Shown: in pieces, positions 1 through 12,338 of the stretch | Layout: every line of letters starts with the position of its first letter | How positions within the stretch are numbered: the first letter of the stretch is position 1 | Assembly (NCBI GenBank): GCA_034766995.1 | Contig: CM068314.1 | Location: 12,473,201 to 12,537,200, forward strand | Direction of reading: 5' to 3' | Origin: Acanthacorydalis orientalis | Taxonomy: Eukaryota > Arthropoda > Insecta > Megaloptera > Corydalidae | Length of the DNA stretch: 64,000 nucleotides | Position numbers and translations under genes: made by a program | The notes under the pieces: model-generated | What the model saw: the letters and a program-made list of their open reading frames with translations, nothing else | Database searches by the model: none | Told to the model about the DNA's origin: nothing

Positions 1-2039
1 AAAGCAATTCGATCCAAACTTTAATGATTATAGTTATCAACACACCCTAAAATCCATATAGCCACAAGCAATTTGAATTAGTTTGGAAAAATAGTTTCCT
101 TATTTTGTATCAATTTACTTGAATTTAATATGCTATAAAAATCAAAACAACAGAACAGAATTTTTTTTTACGGATTTTTCTTTATCCTAGCGCTCTAAGA
201 ATGATAGAATCACTATTTAAATATCAATAAGGAAGGAACAAAAATAATTAATAATTAAATATTGTAATTTTTTATTATAAATAAATCTGTGATTTATAGA
301 GTAGTAAAACACTGATATTGAAAATAATATATTTTAAGCAAGATCAAATTATTTGAAGATTTTTTATTAAAATTGGAGTTAAGAAAAATACAATTTTTAG
401 CAGACTGTCTTTAAATTTGACTCACTATTATTTATAATTAGTTTTTATTTATAAGAAAATGACAAATATTTACACAAGCATTGTCTTTATAATTCGTGCT
501 TATAATAATTTCACTGATCATTTAAAAAATCAAACTTGCCTATATAGAGAGTTTTAATATATATTAATTATTATCATTTATGATAATTTATTTTTAGGAA
601 ATATAAAAAATGTTTGAAATTAACTTCAAATAATCTTTCATATCTGGAGTAGAATTTTAAGAAAAAATGTATTCACCAATCTATTAAATTTATATATTTG
701 TATTAAATAATGAATTGAGTAATAAATTATTTATATGAAAATTAATGTACTGATTTGTTTTTCCAGTAAAAGTAATATTTTAAAATTTATTTTTATTTAA
801 GAACAAAATTAAAAATATTGAATAATCTTCGTTAAAATTAATATCAAACTTTTTAATTTTACCTAAAAATCATTCGATAAGCGCTTTTATACTAAATTGT
901 AATACGTTTAATATTTATATTAAAGTAAATTGAATTCATGTATTCAGCTTATAATCGAAAAACTTTTAGAATGAAATAATACGTTTGCAATAAATCTTAA
1001 ATGAATCAGAACTTGTAACAATTCCGTGTATTATTTTCTTTCTTTACTTAAGCTGCTTTTACACTATATATAGTTTCGTGTTTGGCGGACTGTAAAATTG
1101 AATCCGGTTTTTTTTTAAATTTGTCAGCTATGCAGCTACCTAGAAGAAATATTTTAACAAAACTTTTTTCAAATTAAATGTATTGTACATGTACTGTACT
1201 ATTTTCTGTAAAACAATTTGAATTCGTGATCCATATGTATTATACACGTATTTCACATTGAATATGGTCTTAAAATATAATTGATAATTTTGAAATTTAT
1301 TAAAAAAGAATAGAACATTTAAGTAAAATTCAATTTCAATTAAATAATCGACTACTTTGTAATGATTTTGTAAAAAAATAGATAATTACGAATTATAATA
1401 TCTATTGCGTTTGAAAATATGTTAATATTTAATTATTTTCAATGCATTATAACGAGAAATTCATAAAGAGATAATAGTATGCTAGTATAATTTTTTAACA
1501 TACAAAAAAACTGTGAAATATTTTTGTAGATCAAAATAACAAATGATACTCTGGAGATAAATATAACATGACCTAAGCTAATATACCTTGACCTGAATCT
1601 AAATTACCTTATTTTAAGATAACTACACATTTGAATATTTTATGATTCAGATATATTTATTTGACAAATATATAAAAACTGAATTATAAATTTGTAGACA
1701 TGAAATTGAAAATTCGTGTTAAAAATATAATTTGATTTCAGTTTTTAATATTTTATAAATTTTGTACAATTGAGAGAATGTATTATTACTCTAAATATTT
1801 GTTGTACTTATGTTATTCCTGTTATTACAAACAGATTGTTTGGTGCAAAATACAAATTTCCAGTCATCAAAATATGATAAATAATTCTGAACGATATTGA
1901 ATTTTCCATACAAGTCAAAATCGGTTAGTTCATAAATGAAAATTAATACTCTCTTTTAAAATGAAACACGATTACAACGTTAAACGATTAATAACAGTTT
2001 CTATCGAGCCAGCAGCATACAGTACGTCCTTTGTGAATA
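1..2039. other. AT-rich noncoding stretch
   Basis: No credible gene is visible; all frames are broken by frequent stops. It contains one decayed interspersed repeat copy (annotated at 181-430). At 1569-1594 two TGACCT hexamers lie 20 bases apart in an imperfect local duplication. The remainder is A/T-rich sequence with no structure that I can support. Confidence 0.6.
181..430 (+). repeat. Interspersed repeat family A, copy 1 (decayed)
   Basis: The block around 188-212 reads as a near match to GCGCTCTAAGAATGATAG followed by a run resembling CAAAAATAATTAATAATTAAA. The same order of blocks recurs near 7775, 28475, 37480, 44870 and 46480. This copy is diverged and its ends are not sharp. No coding capacity or terminal repeat is visible, so the class (MITE, SINE-like or other) is unknown. 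Confidence 0.5.
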
Positions 2040-2345
2040 AATTACACTTCAGTGTCATCGAAGTCATTGTCATCGTCACTCGTCAGTCAACTCAGTCAGT
2101 CGGTGGGTGGATGTTGCGTTAGCATCTGTAGCGGACCAAACCAGGCTGGGCTTTCGGAGTTCAGCATGCGCTTGTCTTTGACGACATTTAAAATTTTCAT
2201 AAACGTGTAACTGCTTGTCACTTCGTTAATGATATAAAGGGTTCAGCGCTCTTCAGACAGGCAGCGTCAGTGATGAGAGAGTACTTACAAACCGGTTGTA
2301 TCCCGGGGGCATTTTGTTACTCTGTAGAGCTAACAAGTAGTATAA
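2040..2345 (+). promoter_or_regulatory. CpG-containing island with Grainyhead motif and possible core promoter
   Basis: This island is clearly richer in G+C and CpG than its surroundings. It contains an exact Grainyhead consensus AACCGGTT at 2290-2297. It also has a TATAAAGG at 2233-2240 followed by arthropod initiator-like TCAG words at 2053-type spacing downstream (about 2253 and 2067-type TCAGT at 2267-2271). The TATA-to-initiator spacing (22 or 36 bases) is not ideal for either candidate. Repeated CAGTCA words occur at 2093-2102. No long reading frame is present. A promoter or enhancer is the best guess; strand and function are inference. Confidence 0.35.
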
Positions 2346-3469
2346 GCACACACATTCCCTCGTATCTGTGAATATTTCAACGCGTATGTTCTTATTGTAT
2401 TGTTAATTTGCTTGAAATGAATCGACAGTGGTTTGCAATAAATAAATCTGTGTACGTTTCTTTCCGATTGTGCTCATCACTCGTGTAATTTTTCACAATA
2501 CAATTTACATTATTTTTTTTTTCAGTAAAAAAACAGACACGATGTTAAATTGATGAGAAAATTACATGTTTTCGTTCGATTCAATTTCAATAATTAGGTC
2601 AATTGAGTAACTATATCTAAGAACTATTTAATTAAAAATGTTTGTTTTCTATCTAAAGAAAAATAATTTACGAAAAATACTGTGTTAGGAACTATATAAA
2701 TTCCTTGCACAATTTGAAATAATATTAACTTCTCTTTCATAGAAAGTAAAAAATATTCAAAATAACTCATAATAGTAATTTAATTAATTTTTATATTTTA
2801 CAAAAAAATATCAATTCTTCTTCCTACTTCTCTAACTATAATTTTCAATTTTTATATCTTAATCTCACAAATTTATTGTTCTAGTTATCTTGTATTCAAT
2901 AAGTCAATTCAGTATTTATTTTCCATAACTAATTTCGACTCTTGAGCTATTTTTAGATAGCTTGTTGATAGAGTTAATAGAAATCATCACGATAGCTCAA
3001 AAACCGATATTTGTATATTTGTTTTAATAAACGTATTTTTTCATGTATTAATAAATTAGATCTTTTATCAAAAAAAATAGAACCTAGCAAATATGTTCAA
3101 AATAATTACTACTCTTCTGTTAGACTTCTGAAAAATTTACAGTTTATATTTTTTTAAAAACTTCTGTGAGAAATTTAAATACATTTCAAGATTAATAATT
3201 AAATATGTAACTTAAATACCAATCATTTGAATATGTAACGAAGCTTAGAGATATGAAAAGTATTTAAAATGATTCATTTATAGCACTGTTTAAATTAGTT
3301 TTAATGAATAAATTAATGTTAATAATTAGTCCATTTTAAAATGAAACAGTAATCAGTTGCAATGAAAAAATCTATAATTATGGATTATATAACTTTCTAT
3401 TTTATATATATGAACGACAAAAATAAATTTGTTGCGATTTTAGATTTTCCTTAATAAAATAATATAATA

Positions 3470-3472
<3 letters not shown>

Positions 3473-3515
<43 letters not shown>
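3473..3515. repeat. (TA)n microsatellite
   Basis: Uninterrupted TA dinucleotide run of about 43 bases. Confidence 0.95.
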
Positions 3516-3522
<7 letters not shown>

Positions 3523-5057
3523 AATTGCAATAATGTAGTATGTAATATACGTGTTACATAAAAATAACAATACAACATATTACAAGATAAAAATCTAATG
3601 AGTAAATCTATTGAGGGGTTTTTTTTACTTTACAAGTATCAAATTGATTTTCTTTAGTAGAACAGAGAATCTAGTCATGTATTATTAAGTAATATTTTGA
3701 AATGAAACTCTAACTGATAACGTAACATGATCTATTTTAGAAATTAATTTTTCTATCGACTTAGAAAAATAGTATTTTATGTCAATTTTTATAATTGAGA
3801 ATCAATATAAATACACAGCCATTTTTTTTAAATGAATATTAATTTTTTATTCAAATATTTGTCTCTCATTTAAAAACTTGAAAAATAAAATGAAAAAATC
3901 GTGTTATACACATATCATAAATATAAAATTCATACTTTATATAACAAAAGGATTTTATCTTAGACGGAGGAAATTTTAAATATAACTTAGATGTTTTAAA
4001 AAAGTATTCATCATTTTAGCTTGCATTACAGTAGAAATGCTTACATTCAAAATTATGACACAACTAAACTCATTAAAACTATGAAACACAAATATGCACT
4101 AAAGTTATATACACAGTAAAACACAACAGTGGGTGTATCTGTACATATATTATATCAATTTTATTTATTTCAGTTTTAAGTAAAAAATATGAAGAAAAGT
4201 TATTTTATATGACAAAGACAGTATAGAGGCGATTAAAAATAATATTTACGTCCATTACAGTTCACTTTATTTTCTAATAAACGTATGAATATTTTAAATA
4301 AATCATGTTTTATATTTTAATGAATTTTATTATTTTTTTTAGTATGTTTATGACATATTTATTAATATGTTTTCAAGTATTTTCAAACCATGAAATATTT
4401 CATTTTGTGATAAAATGAAATAAAATGCTTATGCATTTCTAATTAAAATGAATCACAAATTATTTTTAATATGATTTAAGAACATTGCTTTTATATGTAA
4501 ATGACATTTTTATCATGTATCAAAATTAAAAGTAATACAAGATGTTTCTATTTCTAAACTTGTTTGAAATATTTAATTTACATAGTTCCATGTATACATT
4601 AATATTTCATAAACATTTAATCTCAATTCATTTTGCATATATCTAAAAATCTTTCTCTCTCCGTTTTGTATTGTGTGATCCTTGCGTGCATAATTTGTAT
4701 CACATGAACTGTAAGCTGAAGGTGCTTTTAAAATAATTACGTTCTCGAAATGTAGTCATGCCACACATTCCACTTGTTTGAATATGTAAATGTTAATTTT
4801 TTTGTGCAAAAACAATCTGTTTAAACTTTATACATATTCATATTTAGTATTTCAGTTAAATAATATTTTCATTTCATATTTTAATGTTTAATTTAACATT
4901 TGTCTAATAGCACTTACTATCAACTTTACAGAAGTTTACCAAATATGTTACTCAGGAATATGATATGAATGTAGGATAAAAAATATTTTTCTATATAAAT
5001 GAATATTTTACTTTATTATTTTTTGGTCGTATTCATCTATTCAAGCAAAATTTATTA

Positions 5058-5060
<3 letters not shown>

Positions 5061-5091
<31 letters not shown>
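5061..5091. repeat. (TA)n microsatellite
   Basis: Uninterrupted AT/TA run of about 31 bases. It encodes the IYIY tail of a spurious minus-strand frame. Confidence 0.95.
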
Positions 5092-5099
<8 letters not shown>

Positions 5100-5653
5100 T
5101 ATAATATAATATTTCTATATAACTTAGTTGCAGATAATCTTCTCTTGGCATAAAACCGTTCTTCGTGTTCAGTAATAAAATTTTAATCTGTCTTGTTTCA
5201 CTGCCATTACTTAATCTTCTCAACCCAGCAAATCGTGAACGGCTTAAGAAGAGAATTGAGTGGAGATTGACTATAATATATAGGTCGAGTTGGGTCACAG
5301 GTGAATGGACTATTGAATTTTGATTAAAGCCTTAACTAAATTCAGTAAAGGCAGTGTTAATTGACATCTCGTGCTATTCAGTTTCCCGATATTAATATTA
5401 ATTGTATACTACATGATGTCTGCTGATTTTAATGTACATTTTAAACAGCACACCATTAGAAAAACATTTATTTCAATAATTTTCGTTTTGATATATTTTT
5501 ATTTGAATATTCAAACATATTCTAACATTTTTATGGTGTTATACAAAAAAATACATAAAAAAGTAAAGTGAGCAAAATATGTTTTAATTTTGTTTTATTG
5601 GAAATTTTAGGTATAAATATTTCAACAACACTCAATATAATAATTGTTTCTTG

Positions 5654-5658
<5 letters not shown>

Positions 5659-5689
<31 letters not shown>
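5659..5689. repeat. (TA)n microsatellite
   Basis: Uninterrupted TA run of about 31 bases. Confidence 0.95.
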
Positions 5690-5692
<3 letters not shown>

Positions 5693-5949
5693 GAGTAAAA
5701 TCACAATTGTATGCCAATTTTTTATAAAAAATGATATTTATATTATTTTATGCCTACAGAGATCTATGTTGAATGAGAATTTATGAAGTAATTAGAGAAA
5801 AATAAATAACATTTAAATAACTGCTGTACATCCAACTGTTCTCATATAAATTAATTCCATTTTGAATTGAAAACTTATAAATTCTCCGAATGTGCAATAA
5901 TTTTACTGTCGACTCTTTCTCTTACTTCCTTCCTCTCTCTTCCTATATA

Positions 5950-5954
<5 letters not shown>

Positions 5955-5991
<37 letters not shown>
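5955..5991. repeat. (TA)n microsatellite abutting a foldback MITE
   Basis: TA run of about 37 bases ending directly at the left edge of the palindromic element at 5993. The second copy of that element also has TC and TA simple sequence at one flank (16821-16861). Confidence 0.9.
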
Positions 5992-5992
<1 letters not shown>

Positions 5993-5993
<1 letters not shown>

Positions 5994-6187
5994 TGATTCA
6001 ATTTAGGTTTCCACATGAAAGTATTAAAAAAACGCAAAAATTGAAAAAAATCATGTTATTTTTTATTTAGTATTTTAGTTCAATTATATTTTAGTGTTGA
6101 ATTAAACTAATAAATTAAATAAAAATATTTTTTTTAACTTTTGCGTTTCTTTTAAATACTTTCATGTGAAATCCTAAATCGAATCAC
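5993..6187. mobile_element. Palindromic foldback MITE, copy 1
   Basis: The left end (GTGATTC, then TTAGG and ACATGAAAGTATTAAAA) is matched by its reverse complement at the right end (TACTTTCATGT, CCTAAATC, GAATCAC). The arms are about 60-70 bases with a few mismatches, and even the centre is partly self-complementary (TAGTTCAAT against TTGAATTAAACTA). There is no coding capacity. A related copy lies at 16621-16826, so this is a mobile or foldback family and not a chance hairpin. The superfamily cannot be assigned because a clean target-site duplication is hidden by the flanking (TA)n. Confidence 0.8.
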
Positions 6188-8659
6188 ACAATATATACAT
6201 ATATCTGTGTAAATGTAGATACTAAACGGTTAACTAGTATTTAGTAAATCACTTAAAAAAGGTCAAAAGAAACTAATTATTTCGCGTATTTAAAAAGAGT
6301 TAGTACAATTCTTTGTTGATAACTATATCAAATTTTCAGATCAAGCTTTTACTATATAGTATTATTAATTAAATTGTTATCTTCGATAGATATAAAAATA
6401 TAATGTAACAAATATAATAAACAATATTCGAAATCAAATATCTTTGTAAAAAAAATCAATTTTTTAAAATTATGTTTCGTATTTAAATAAAAATTGGTAT
6501 ATAACATGTATCCAAAATTATCAAAATTATTTTAATAAAATATTAACATGTTCTGTATCAGAAAAATCTATGTTGAATTTATGGATGTATAAGGATTGAC
6601 GTGTTAGTTTCTTCCATGTCTAGACTTGGCAAGTACCGAGCATTAAACTCATAACTCGTCCATTTGTATTACTCAACATCACAGTTGTTGGTCACGAATG
6701 GGGAACTTTTTCAGAGTTTTCTCATATAGGGAGATCTAGACCACAGAAACTTGACGCAAGATATTAATTTGAACTTTTTTTGGTATAATTAGGAGATGAA
6801 TACCAGAAATTATTTTTATATAATATTTTCACTTCGTTTAAGTTAATGTATCATTATTTACATAGTCATATATTAATTATACACATAATTAATTTAAATT
6901 AAATATACAAACAAATTAAAAAAATGAACTAAAACAATTTAAATTATATAAAGAATATCAAAATGATTTAAGATACCATTAACAATTTTTTTCTATATCG
7001 TCATTAAATTTTTCTCTTCATATATATATATATATATATATTCTAATTATTTATTTTTAATCATCTGACTGAAAATTTAATACTAACTCTTAAGATAACG
7101 TCTAATCTTTATTTTTTCTATAAATATTACTAAAAAGTGTTAAATATGTTTTTATTCTGTTTATCGCCAAAACTAAATGTTATATAGTTATAATACTTTA
7201 CATACAGTAGTAAAAGATTAGGTCCACATTTTGTAACCATATTTAATTATTAAGTATGGATTATTAGTCTTTATATAATAAATCTTGACAATTATTAAGT
7301 TTAATTCGTTTTCATTAACGTCTGTTGTTATTCTTTTTCGTTTTTAAATAGATTTTCAAATAAAATTTAGATAGTTTCCTTATTTTTTAAAAAAACTATT
7401 AAAAGTAATACTTCCAATTTCCATTTTAAACTTCTCTTTTAATTTATTAGAATTAAAATATATATGTGTTATTAAAAATAAGATTGCAAAAAATTATAAC
7501 AACCAATATGATAATTATTTCAACTTGATGCACATTATACAAAAATAAATTATCTGTATTATAATATATAAAAAAAATGTTTTGAAATTATTTTTTTTAA
7601 ATCTATAATTGAGGAAAATTTAATAAATAAAAATTTACAAATCTATATAAACCAAAGATATTAAGATTTGTAGTACACTGGATGTTATTTTGATATATTT
7701 TAGTGAACTTTCATATAAACTATTTTTTTACTTCGAAAACAACAAACATTTTTCTAATGTAAAATGTTTATATATTCTGACGCTCTAAGAATAATGGAAT
7801 CTCTAGAAAAATGCTTATAAGCAACGATAAAAAATGATTGAAAATCATCTATTGAATAATTTTGATAAGCAATATTATTATATTTTGTGAGCTAAAGAGA
7901 AAATGACAGTAGATTAAGCCATAGTATTCTGAAACTGCATTCTTAAATTTTATTGACTTTTTAAAAAATGTTTCATTGGACTACTTTATATATTAAATAA
8001 GCAATAATAACATATTATAGTCGATATTTATATATTAGCAACATTCATACTGTATTTAGAGAGAGAGAGACATCGCTCAAATTCTGACAGTTTTAAATGT
8101 ATAATATTTACCTTCATATTCTGCGAATCACATATTTTGAGAAAACGTTTACGTTTATTAGATTATACATTAAATTAATTATAGCATTTTGATTCAAATT
8201 AAACAGTGTACCTTTACAGAAGATCTACAAATTTTACGAGAGTAACCTCTTTCAATTAATTCTATACTTCTTTTATGAAAATAATAATAATTTAAGTAGT
8301 AAACTTTTTTTATAACATTCTGTACTCTAGTTTTTTTAATATTCGGTTTTATACGGTATAAAATAATAGTGGAAATGTTAATTTTTACGGTATAGGATCA
8401 GATCCTCGTACGACTGTTATTAAAATGAATAAATCAAGCAAAGTGAACGTGAAATCGTACCAGAGTATAATGAGATTTTATTCTAAGGACCTCGTACAAT
8501 AATTTGCTACGAATTTGTAATCTAAAAACTATAACTCAAGTGCGTACACCGATATCTGTTCTAGTACTGTTCCTTTATTAAACCACTATTCTATCACTAC
8601 CCACATATATACGTATGCAATAAAACAGATGTGGAACGTGTCATTTCATAGCACGTTAT
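6188..8659. other. AT-rich noncoding stretch
   Basis: It holds a (TA)n run at 7020-7041, a decayed family A repeat near 7775, and a short GA run at 8060-8069. The part at 6590-6740 is slightly more complex (it includes CTTGGCAAGTACCGAGC) but shows no reading frame or strong motif. Confidence 0.55.
7775..7960 (+). repeat. Interspersed repeat family A, copy 2 (decayed)
   Basis: It begins with GACGCTCTAAGAATAATGG and continues with AAGCAACGATAAAAAATGATTG and a TATTGAATAATTTTGA block, the same order as the other family A copies. The right part (a word like ATAGTATTCTGAAACTGCATT) aligns with the right part of the copies near 45010 and 53395. Boundaries are soft. Confidence 0.55.
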
Positions 8660-8995
8660 TTCGAAACGCGAATATATACACCCTCACTTTTGTTTTAATC
8701 AGCGCCACCCGTGATATACATTCAGAACGGAAGCTTATCGTTCGCTTCATAAATACACACAACTGAAATTACAAAGCTAACTTACGTCGTGGGACATATA
8801 CCTCTATCTCCACTTTTTACTCACACCAACATCTCTCTCTCACTCCATCGTGTTACCCCCATCCCCATTACCACTTACAAATACCCCAACATAAACCCAC
8901 TCTGCCGAAAATAACACCACCTTACACTCTCGTACTTGCTTGACACGGTGCGTATGGAGAAGTCCAGGTCGGTCTTAAGGAGAACAAAGCAGTAC
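8660..8995. promoter_or_regulatory. Complex, C-rich island (candidate regulatory element)
   Basis: The plus strand is unusually rich in C and in CACC/CCCA words across 8810-8930 (for example TACCCCCATCCCCATTACC), and the flanks contain CpGs such as TTACGTCGTGGG at 8783. No frame of useful length is open. Strand-biased pyrimidine content could reflect a regulatory element, a UTR, or the polypyrimidine flank of an exon outside my recognition. No single assignment is supported. Confidence 0.3.
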
Positions 8996-9036
8996 TAATC
9001 TCACTAACACACCTGTATAGATATAGATACATACAC

Positions 9037-9041
<5 letters not shown>

Positions 9042-9102
<61 letters not shown>
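9042..9102. repeat. (TA)n microsatellite
   Basis: TA run of about 61 bases directly after the 8660-8995 island. Confidence 0.95.
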
Positions 9103-9103
<1 letters not shown>

Positions 9104-10332
9104 CACGCCAAAGTAGTTAAATGTGCCATTCACAAAATATTTCGATTACACTAATATCACAGACAGGAGTTACTTTAACCTAACACAGTTAAAAAATATT
9201 TAGAAAATCTTTTTTAAATCTATAATATTTTAATCTATATAAATTTAAGACATAGATGTGAATTTTAGATTAAAAAATGCTAATTGGAAAAACCAATGAA
9301 GACTAAAAAACAGATATCATAATATTTAAAAACAAACTAAAAATGAATATAATAATTACCAAAGTCCATAACACAAGTAATTCGTTTGTAATACACAACA
9401 ACAAATATGTAAATATAATAAAAAAAGTGTAAATAATAATAAATCTAACAAAAATAAAACCGATCTTACTAAATAGATATACATATTAACTAAACGCTTT
9501 AAGTTAATAATATATAAAATTCGTGAAATGTAATAAATATGAATTAATTTTCTTGAAATACCTACTAAAAGAAATGAAAATCGAAAAAAATCTATAGCAT
9601 TATGAAAGGAATAAAAATTGTAAATAAGGGATTAAACTAAATGTGTTACAAATCTAAAATTTTTATTAGAAGTTTTGTTTATTTTGTAATATATTTAGCT
9701 TATTTCTGTATATAATAAATTCAAATTACGATTCATAATCCTATAATATAAAAATAGACCATAATGATCAATGTAACTGATGTAAATACTCTAAAAAGAT
9801 TCAAAATTCTGTATCAATCTATCTGAGGATTAGATAAGTACCGCAACTGATCATATAGTGTCAGTGATGAAGTTGAATGAAAGAGAATAATTAAAAACAT
9901 ATTTAAATTATTATAGTATGATATATAATATAAATGAAAATGAGAAGTCAGTCAAAAATATTTATTATATTTTTTTCATCAAATTATTGATACTTAACCG
10001 GTAATAATAATTTAGTTAAACAAAGGGAAGTAATCTTAATTGTCTGTTTCACTGTCTGTTTGTTGATATTTGTTCTTGCGAATCTGAAGACTAGATGTAT
10101 GTTTCCTTTATGACTATATTCAACACTCATTATTTTCAGATCTATTTTAAATTCAGTCATTATAATCTATCTGAAAATGATAAAAAACTAAACCAATCAT
10201 AGAAGAAACAAATTCAGAATGGCTTTCAATATTTTTTTACAGAGCAATGTTTAATTACAATTTCTTTATATTATAGATAAATTCATCTATATTGGCCTCG
10301 ATCGGTTTATTATTTCTCTTTCTCTATATATT
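9103..10332. other. AT-rich noncoding stretch
   Basis: No gene, RNA or repeat that I can recognise. Low-complexity A-rich plus strand from 9180 to 9660. Confidence 0.5.
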
Positions 10333-10333
10333 C

Positions 10334-10387
<54 letters not shown>

Positions 10388-10397
10388 ATGTGTGTGT
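10334..10397. repeat. Compound microsatellite (CT)n(TA)n(TG)n
   Basis: A CT run (10334-10353) passes into a TA run (10353-10377) and then a TG run (10377-10397, with one ATG interruption). The same three-part arrangement occurs at 20527-20600. Confidence 0.9.
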
Positions 10398-10449
10398 AAA
10401 CACATTTATTGGATAAAAGTCAAAATAAAAATTAAAAAAAAAATAAAAT

Positions 10450-10584
10450 GACTCGTCACGGATTACTAACTTCCTCAGGTATAAATAATAAATAAATACA
10501 AACAGTCAAATTAATTTCTAGAAAAATATTTATGTACATGTATTAAAATTCTCACCTGAAAGAGCCAATAATCTGTGACGATTC
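10450..10584. repeat. Decayed inverted repeat (possible MITE relic)
   Basis: Bases 10450-10480 and the reverse complement of 10554-10584 agree at about 23 of 31 positions, and nearly all differences are transitions. The best-kept core is GTGACGA next to AATC. This pattern fits an old inverted repeat decayed by point mutation. The 73-base spacer has no features. Confidence 0.4.
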
Positions 10585-10641
10585 GTTGTGGTTATACATT
10601 TTTTATTTTTATATTTGAATCTCATCCAATTTTTTATATAT

Positions 10642-10646
<5 letters not shown>

Positions 10647-10732
<86 letters not shown>
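10647..10732. repeat. (AT)n microsatellite, long
   Basis: About 86 bases of uninterrupted AT, among the longest in the window. It produces a spurious minus-strand frame of alternating I and Y. Confidence 0.95.
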
Positions 10733-10734
<2 letters not shown>

Positions 10735-10909
10735 AAACAGAAATAAAGCAATGAATTTTTTTTATTTTTCAATAGTATGAAGGATATTAATGAATATACT
10801 ATTTTAATTTCTATCATTTTAACGGTAATATTTTTATATTTTTAATTGATTAATTCATGTTTTAATATTCTTTATTAGAGTAAACTTATATAAATTTTTT
10901 TTATATCAC

Positions 10910-10912
<3 letters not shown>

Positions 10913-10946
<34 letters not shown>
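10913..10946. repeat. (TA)n microsatellite
   Basis: TA run of about 34 bases. Confidence 0.95.
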
Positions 10947-10950
<4 letters not shown>

Positions 10951-11154
10951 TTATTAGTTTTTAAATAGAGAAAATAATTTAACATTTTTTTTACAAAAGT
11001 TGAATTGTTAAAGTTCTTGAATAAAAAATGACACTAATTAAAACAACTAATTTTATACGCATCCATTGTAATTTTAAGTATGTATTGAAACTGACTACTC
11101 TAATTTATATTTAAAGGAACGTAACTTCTGAAAGGAACGTTTATAAGTTAAAAA

Positions 11155-11480
11155 GATATGTTGTTGAAGAGCGTATGTCGGCTGAGCGACAAAAATCCAA
11201 CAAAAGCGGCTCTGGACAAGAACGTACGCCTCGTCGATGCGGCAAACCAATTTGAAAGTCAAATTCTCAGCCGCGGCGGCCACCACTCGACGTTCGTCGG
11301 CGGCATTACACTGCTTTCATTATTCCAGCAAGCCGTTGGACTACCGAGCGCTTCCGTCCCAGACGAGAAAATACTACTTTGGCCAATTTCATTTCTGCCT
11401 CCGCGACCGCGCTAGGCCTTCACGTTATACGATACACAGTATGTATCAAAAGTCACGCTGCACGTTACTTGTTTTATATA
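11155..11480 (+). promoter_or_regulatory. CpG-rich island with overlapping short open frames
   Basis: This is the most CpG-dense part of the first 30 kb (words such as CCGCGGCGGCC near 11270 and CGACGTTCGTCGGCGG near 11288). Open frames run through it on the plus strand (11158-11415, 85 codons, and 11237-11557) and on the minus strand (11095-11286). None resembles a protein family I know, and overlapping open frames on both strands are expected when G+C rises. It may be a promoter island for the RING-box gene that starts 1.2 kb downstream, an unannotated exon, or an enhancer. The frame 11158-11415 is the best coding candidate if one exists. Confidence 0.35.
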
Positions 11481-11495
11481 CGTGTATATGTATGT

Positions 11496-11499
<4 letters not shown>

Positions 11500-11529
<30 letters not shown>
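11500..11529. repeat. (TA)n microsatellite
   Basis: TA run of about 30 bases. Confidence 0.95.
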
Positions 11530-11531
<2 letters not shown>

Positions 11532-12278
11532 TTGTTACGCGCGAATTGCTTGATTAAATGGAAATACTTTCTGTTATTTTACATGCTTGAAAATGAAAAC
11601 AGTGATGTGTTTATTTGTTTCTGTGATTATTTTAAATAATTTAGTCTAAATTTTGAAACTCACTTCAATTAACACACTTTTACACAACAAAACTCGACAA
11701 ACATAAAATTAAAAAGAGCTTTTCACTCTCTTTACATTTTTTGTAATTTACAAAATTAATTTTTTATTTATACTTATGTTGTCGATCTTCGTGATAATGA
11801 AAATGTGTTTTTAATTTTACAAAATAAACAATAAGTAATGTAAATTTAAACAATAAATGTGAATACTTTCTGGATTTTATTTGAGCACTATTTGATTATT
11901 GTCCATATTTTGTTTTATAGGAGAATTTAATGTTTATAAAAGACTATAATATAAATTCTTCTTTCTATAAATAATCGAAAAAAATTAACCTGGTCATAAA
12001 AGGCAACAGAAATAGTGAAGTCTAGCGAAGATAATATGTAAAAAGCTACTAATGTATATTTCCTATCTACATATAAAAAACGCTCCATAAAATTTCATAA
12101 AAAAAATGTCTAGAGATTTTGTATTAAATTATTGTTAAAGCTAACACCTTATTTAAGATGAAATTTTAACGAAGAATTGTGGTATGTGCGATCTTATAAA
12201 ACAACTACGTTACAATATATCTGCGAGAGGAACACACTCATTAGCATTCAGTATCGAGAATGAATATATAGACAAACT

Positions 12279-12281
<3 letters not shown>

Positions 12282-12333
<52 letters not shown>
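12282..12333. repeat. (TA)n microsatellite
   Basis: TA run of about 52 bases. Confidence 0.95.

Positions 12334-12338
<5 letters not shown>

Larger units (their letters stand above)
2346..5954. other. AT-rich noncoding stretch with (TA)n tracts
   Basis: An AATAAATAAA word occurs near 2438 but no transcript can be tied to it. (TA)n runs lie at 3473-3515, 5061-5091 and 5659-5689. Apart from these I see only low-complexity A/T sequence. The short open frames at 5041-5298 (-) and 5371-5571 (+) look like chance: they are rich in I, Y, F and K and match no family I recognise. Confidence 0.55.

Noticed and set aside
1569..1594. Two TGACCT words as a possible nuclear-receptor direct repeat
   Set aside because: The 20-base spacing is not a known direct-repeat spacing and the surrounding sequence is plain AT-rich. 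Too weak to report.
2269..2445. A short transcript from the TATA/initiator region to the AATAAATAAA near 2438
   Set aside because: There is no open frame and no splice or transcript evidence, and the poly(A) hexamer is common in such AT-rich DNA.
10530..10817. Minus-strand open frame of repeated I and Y
   Set aside because: It is the translation of the long (AT)n tract at 10647-10732. The same applies to the IYIYIY frames near 5041, 16116, 30354, 34049, 58432, 59554 and 61994.
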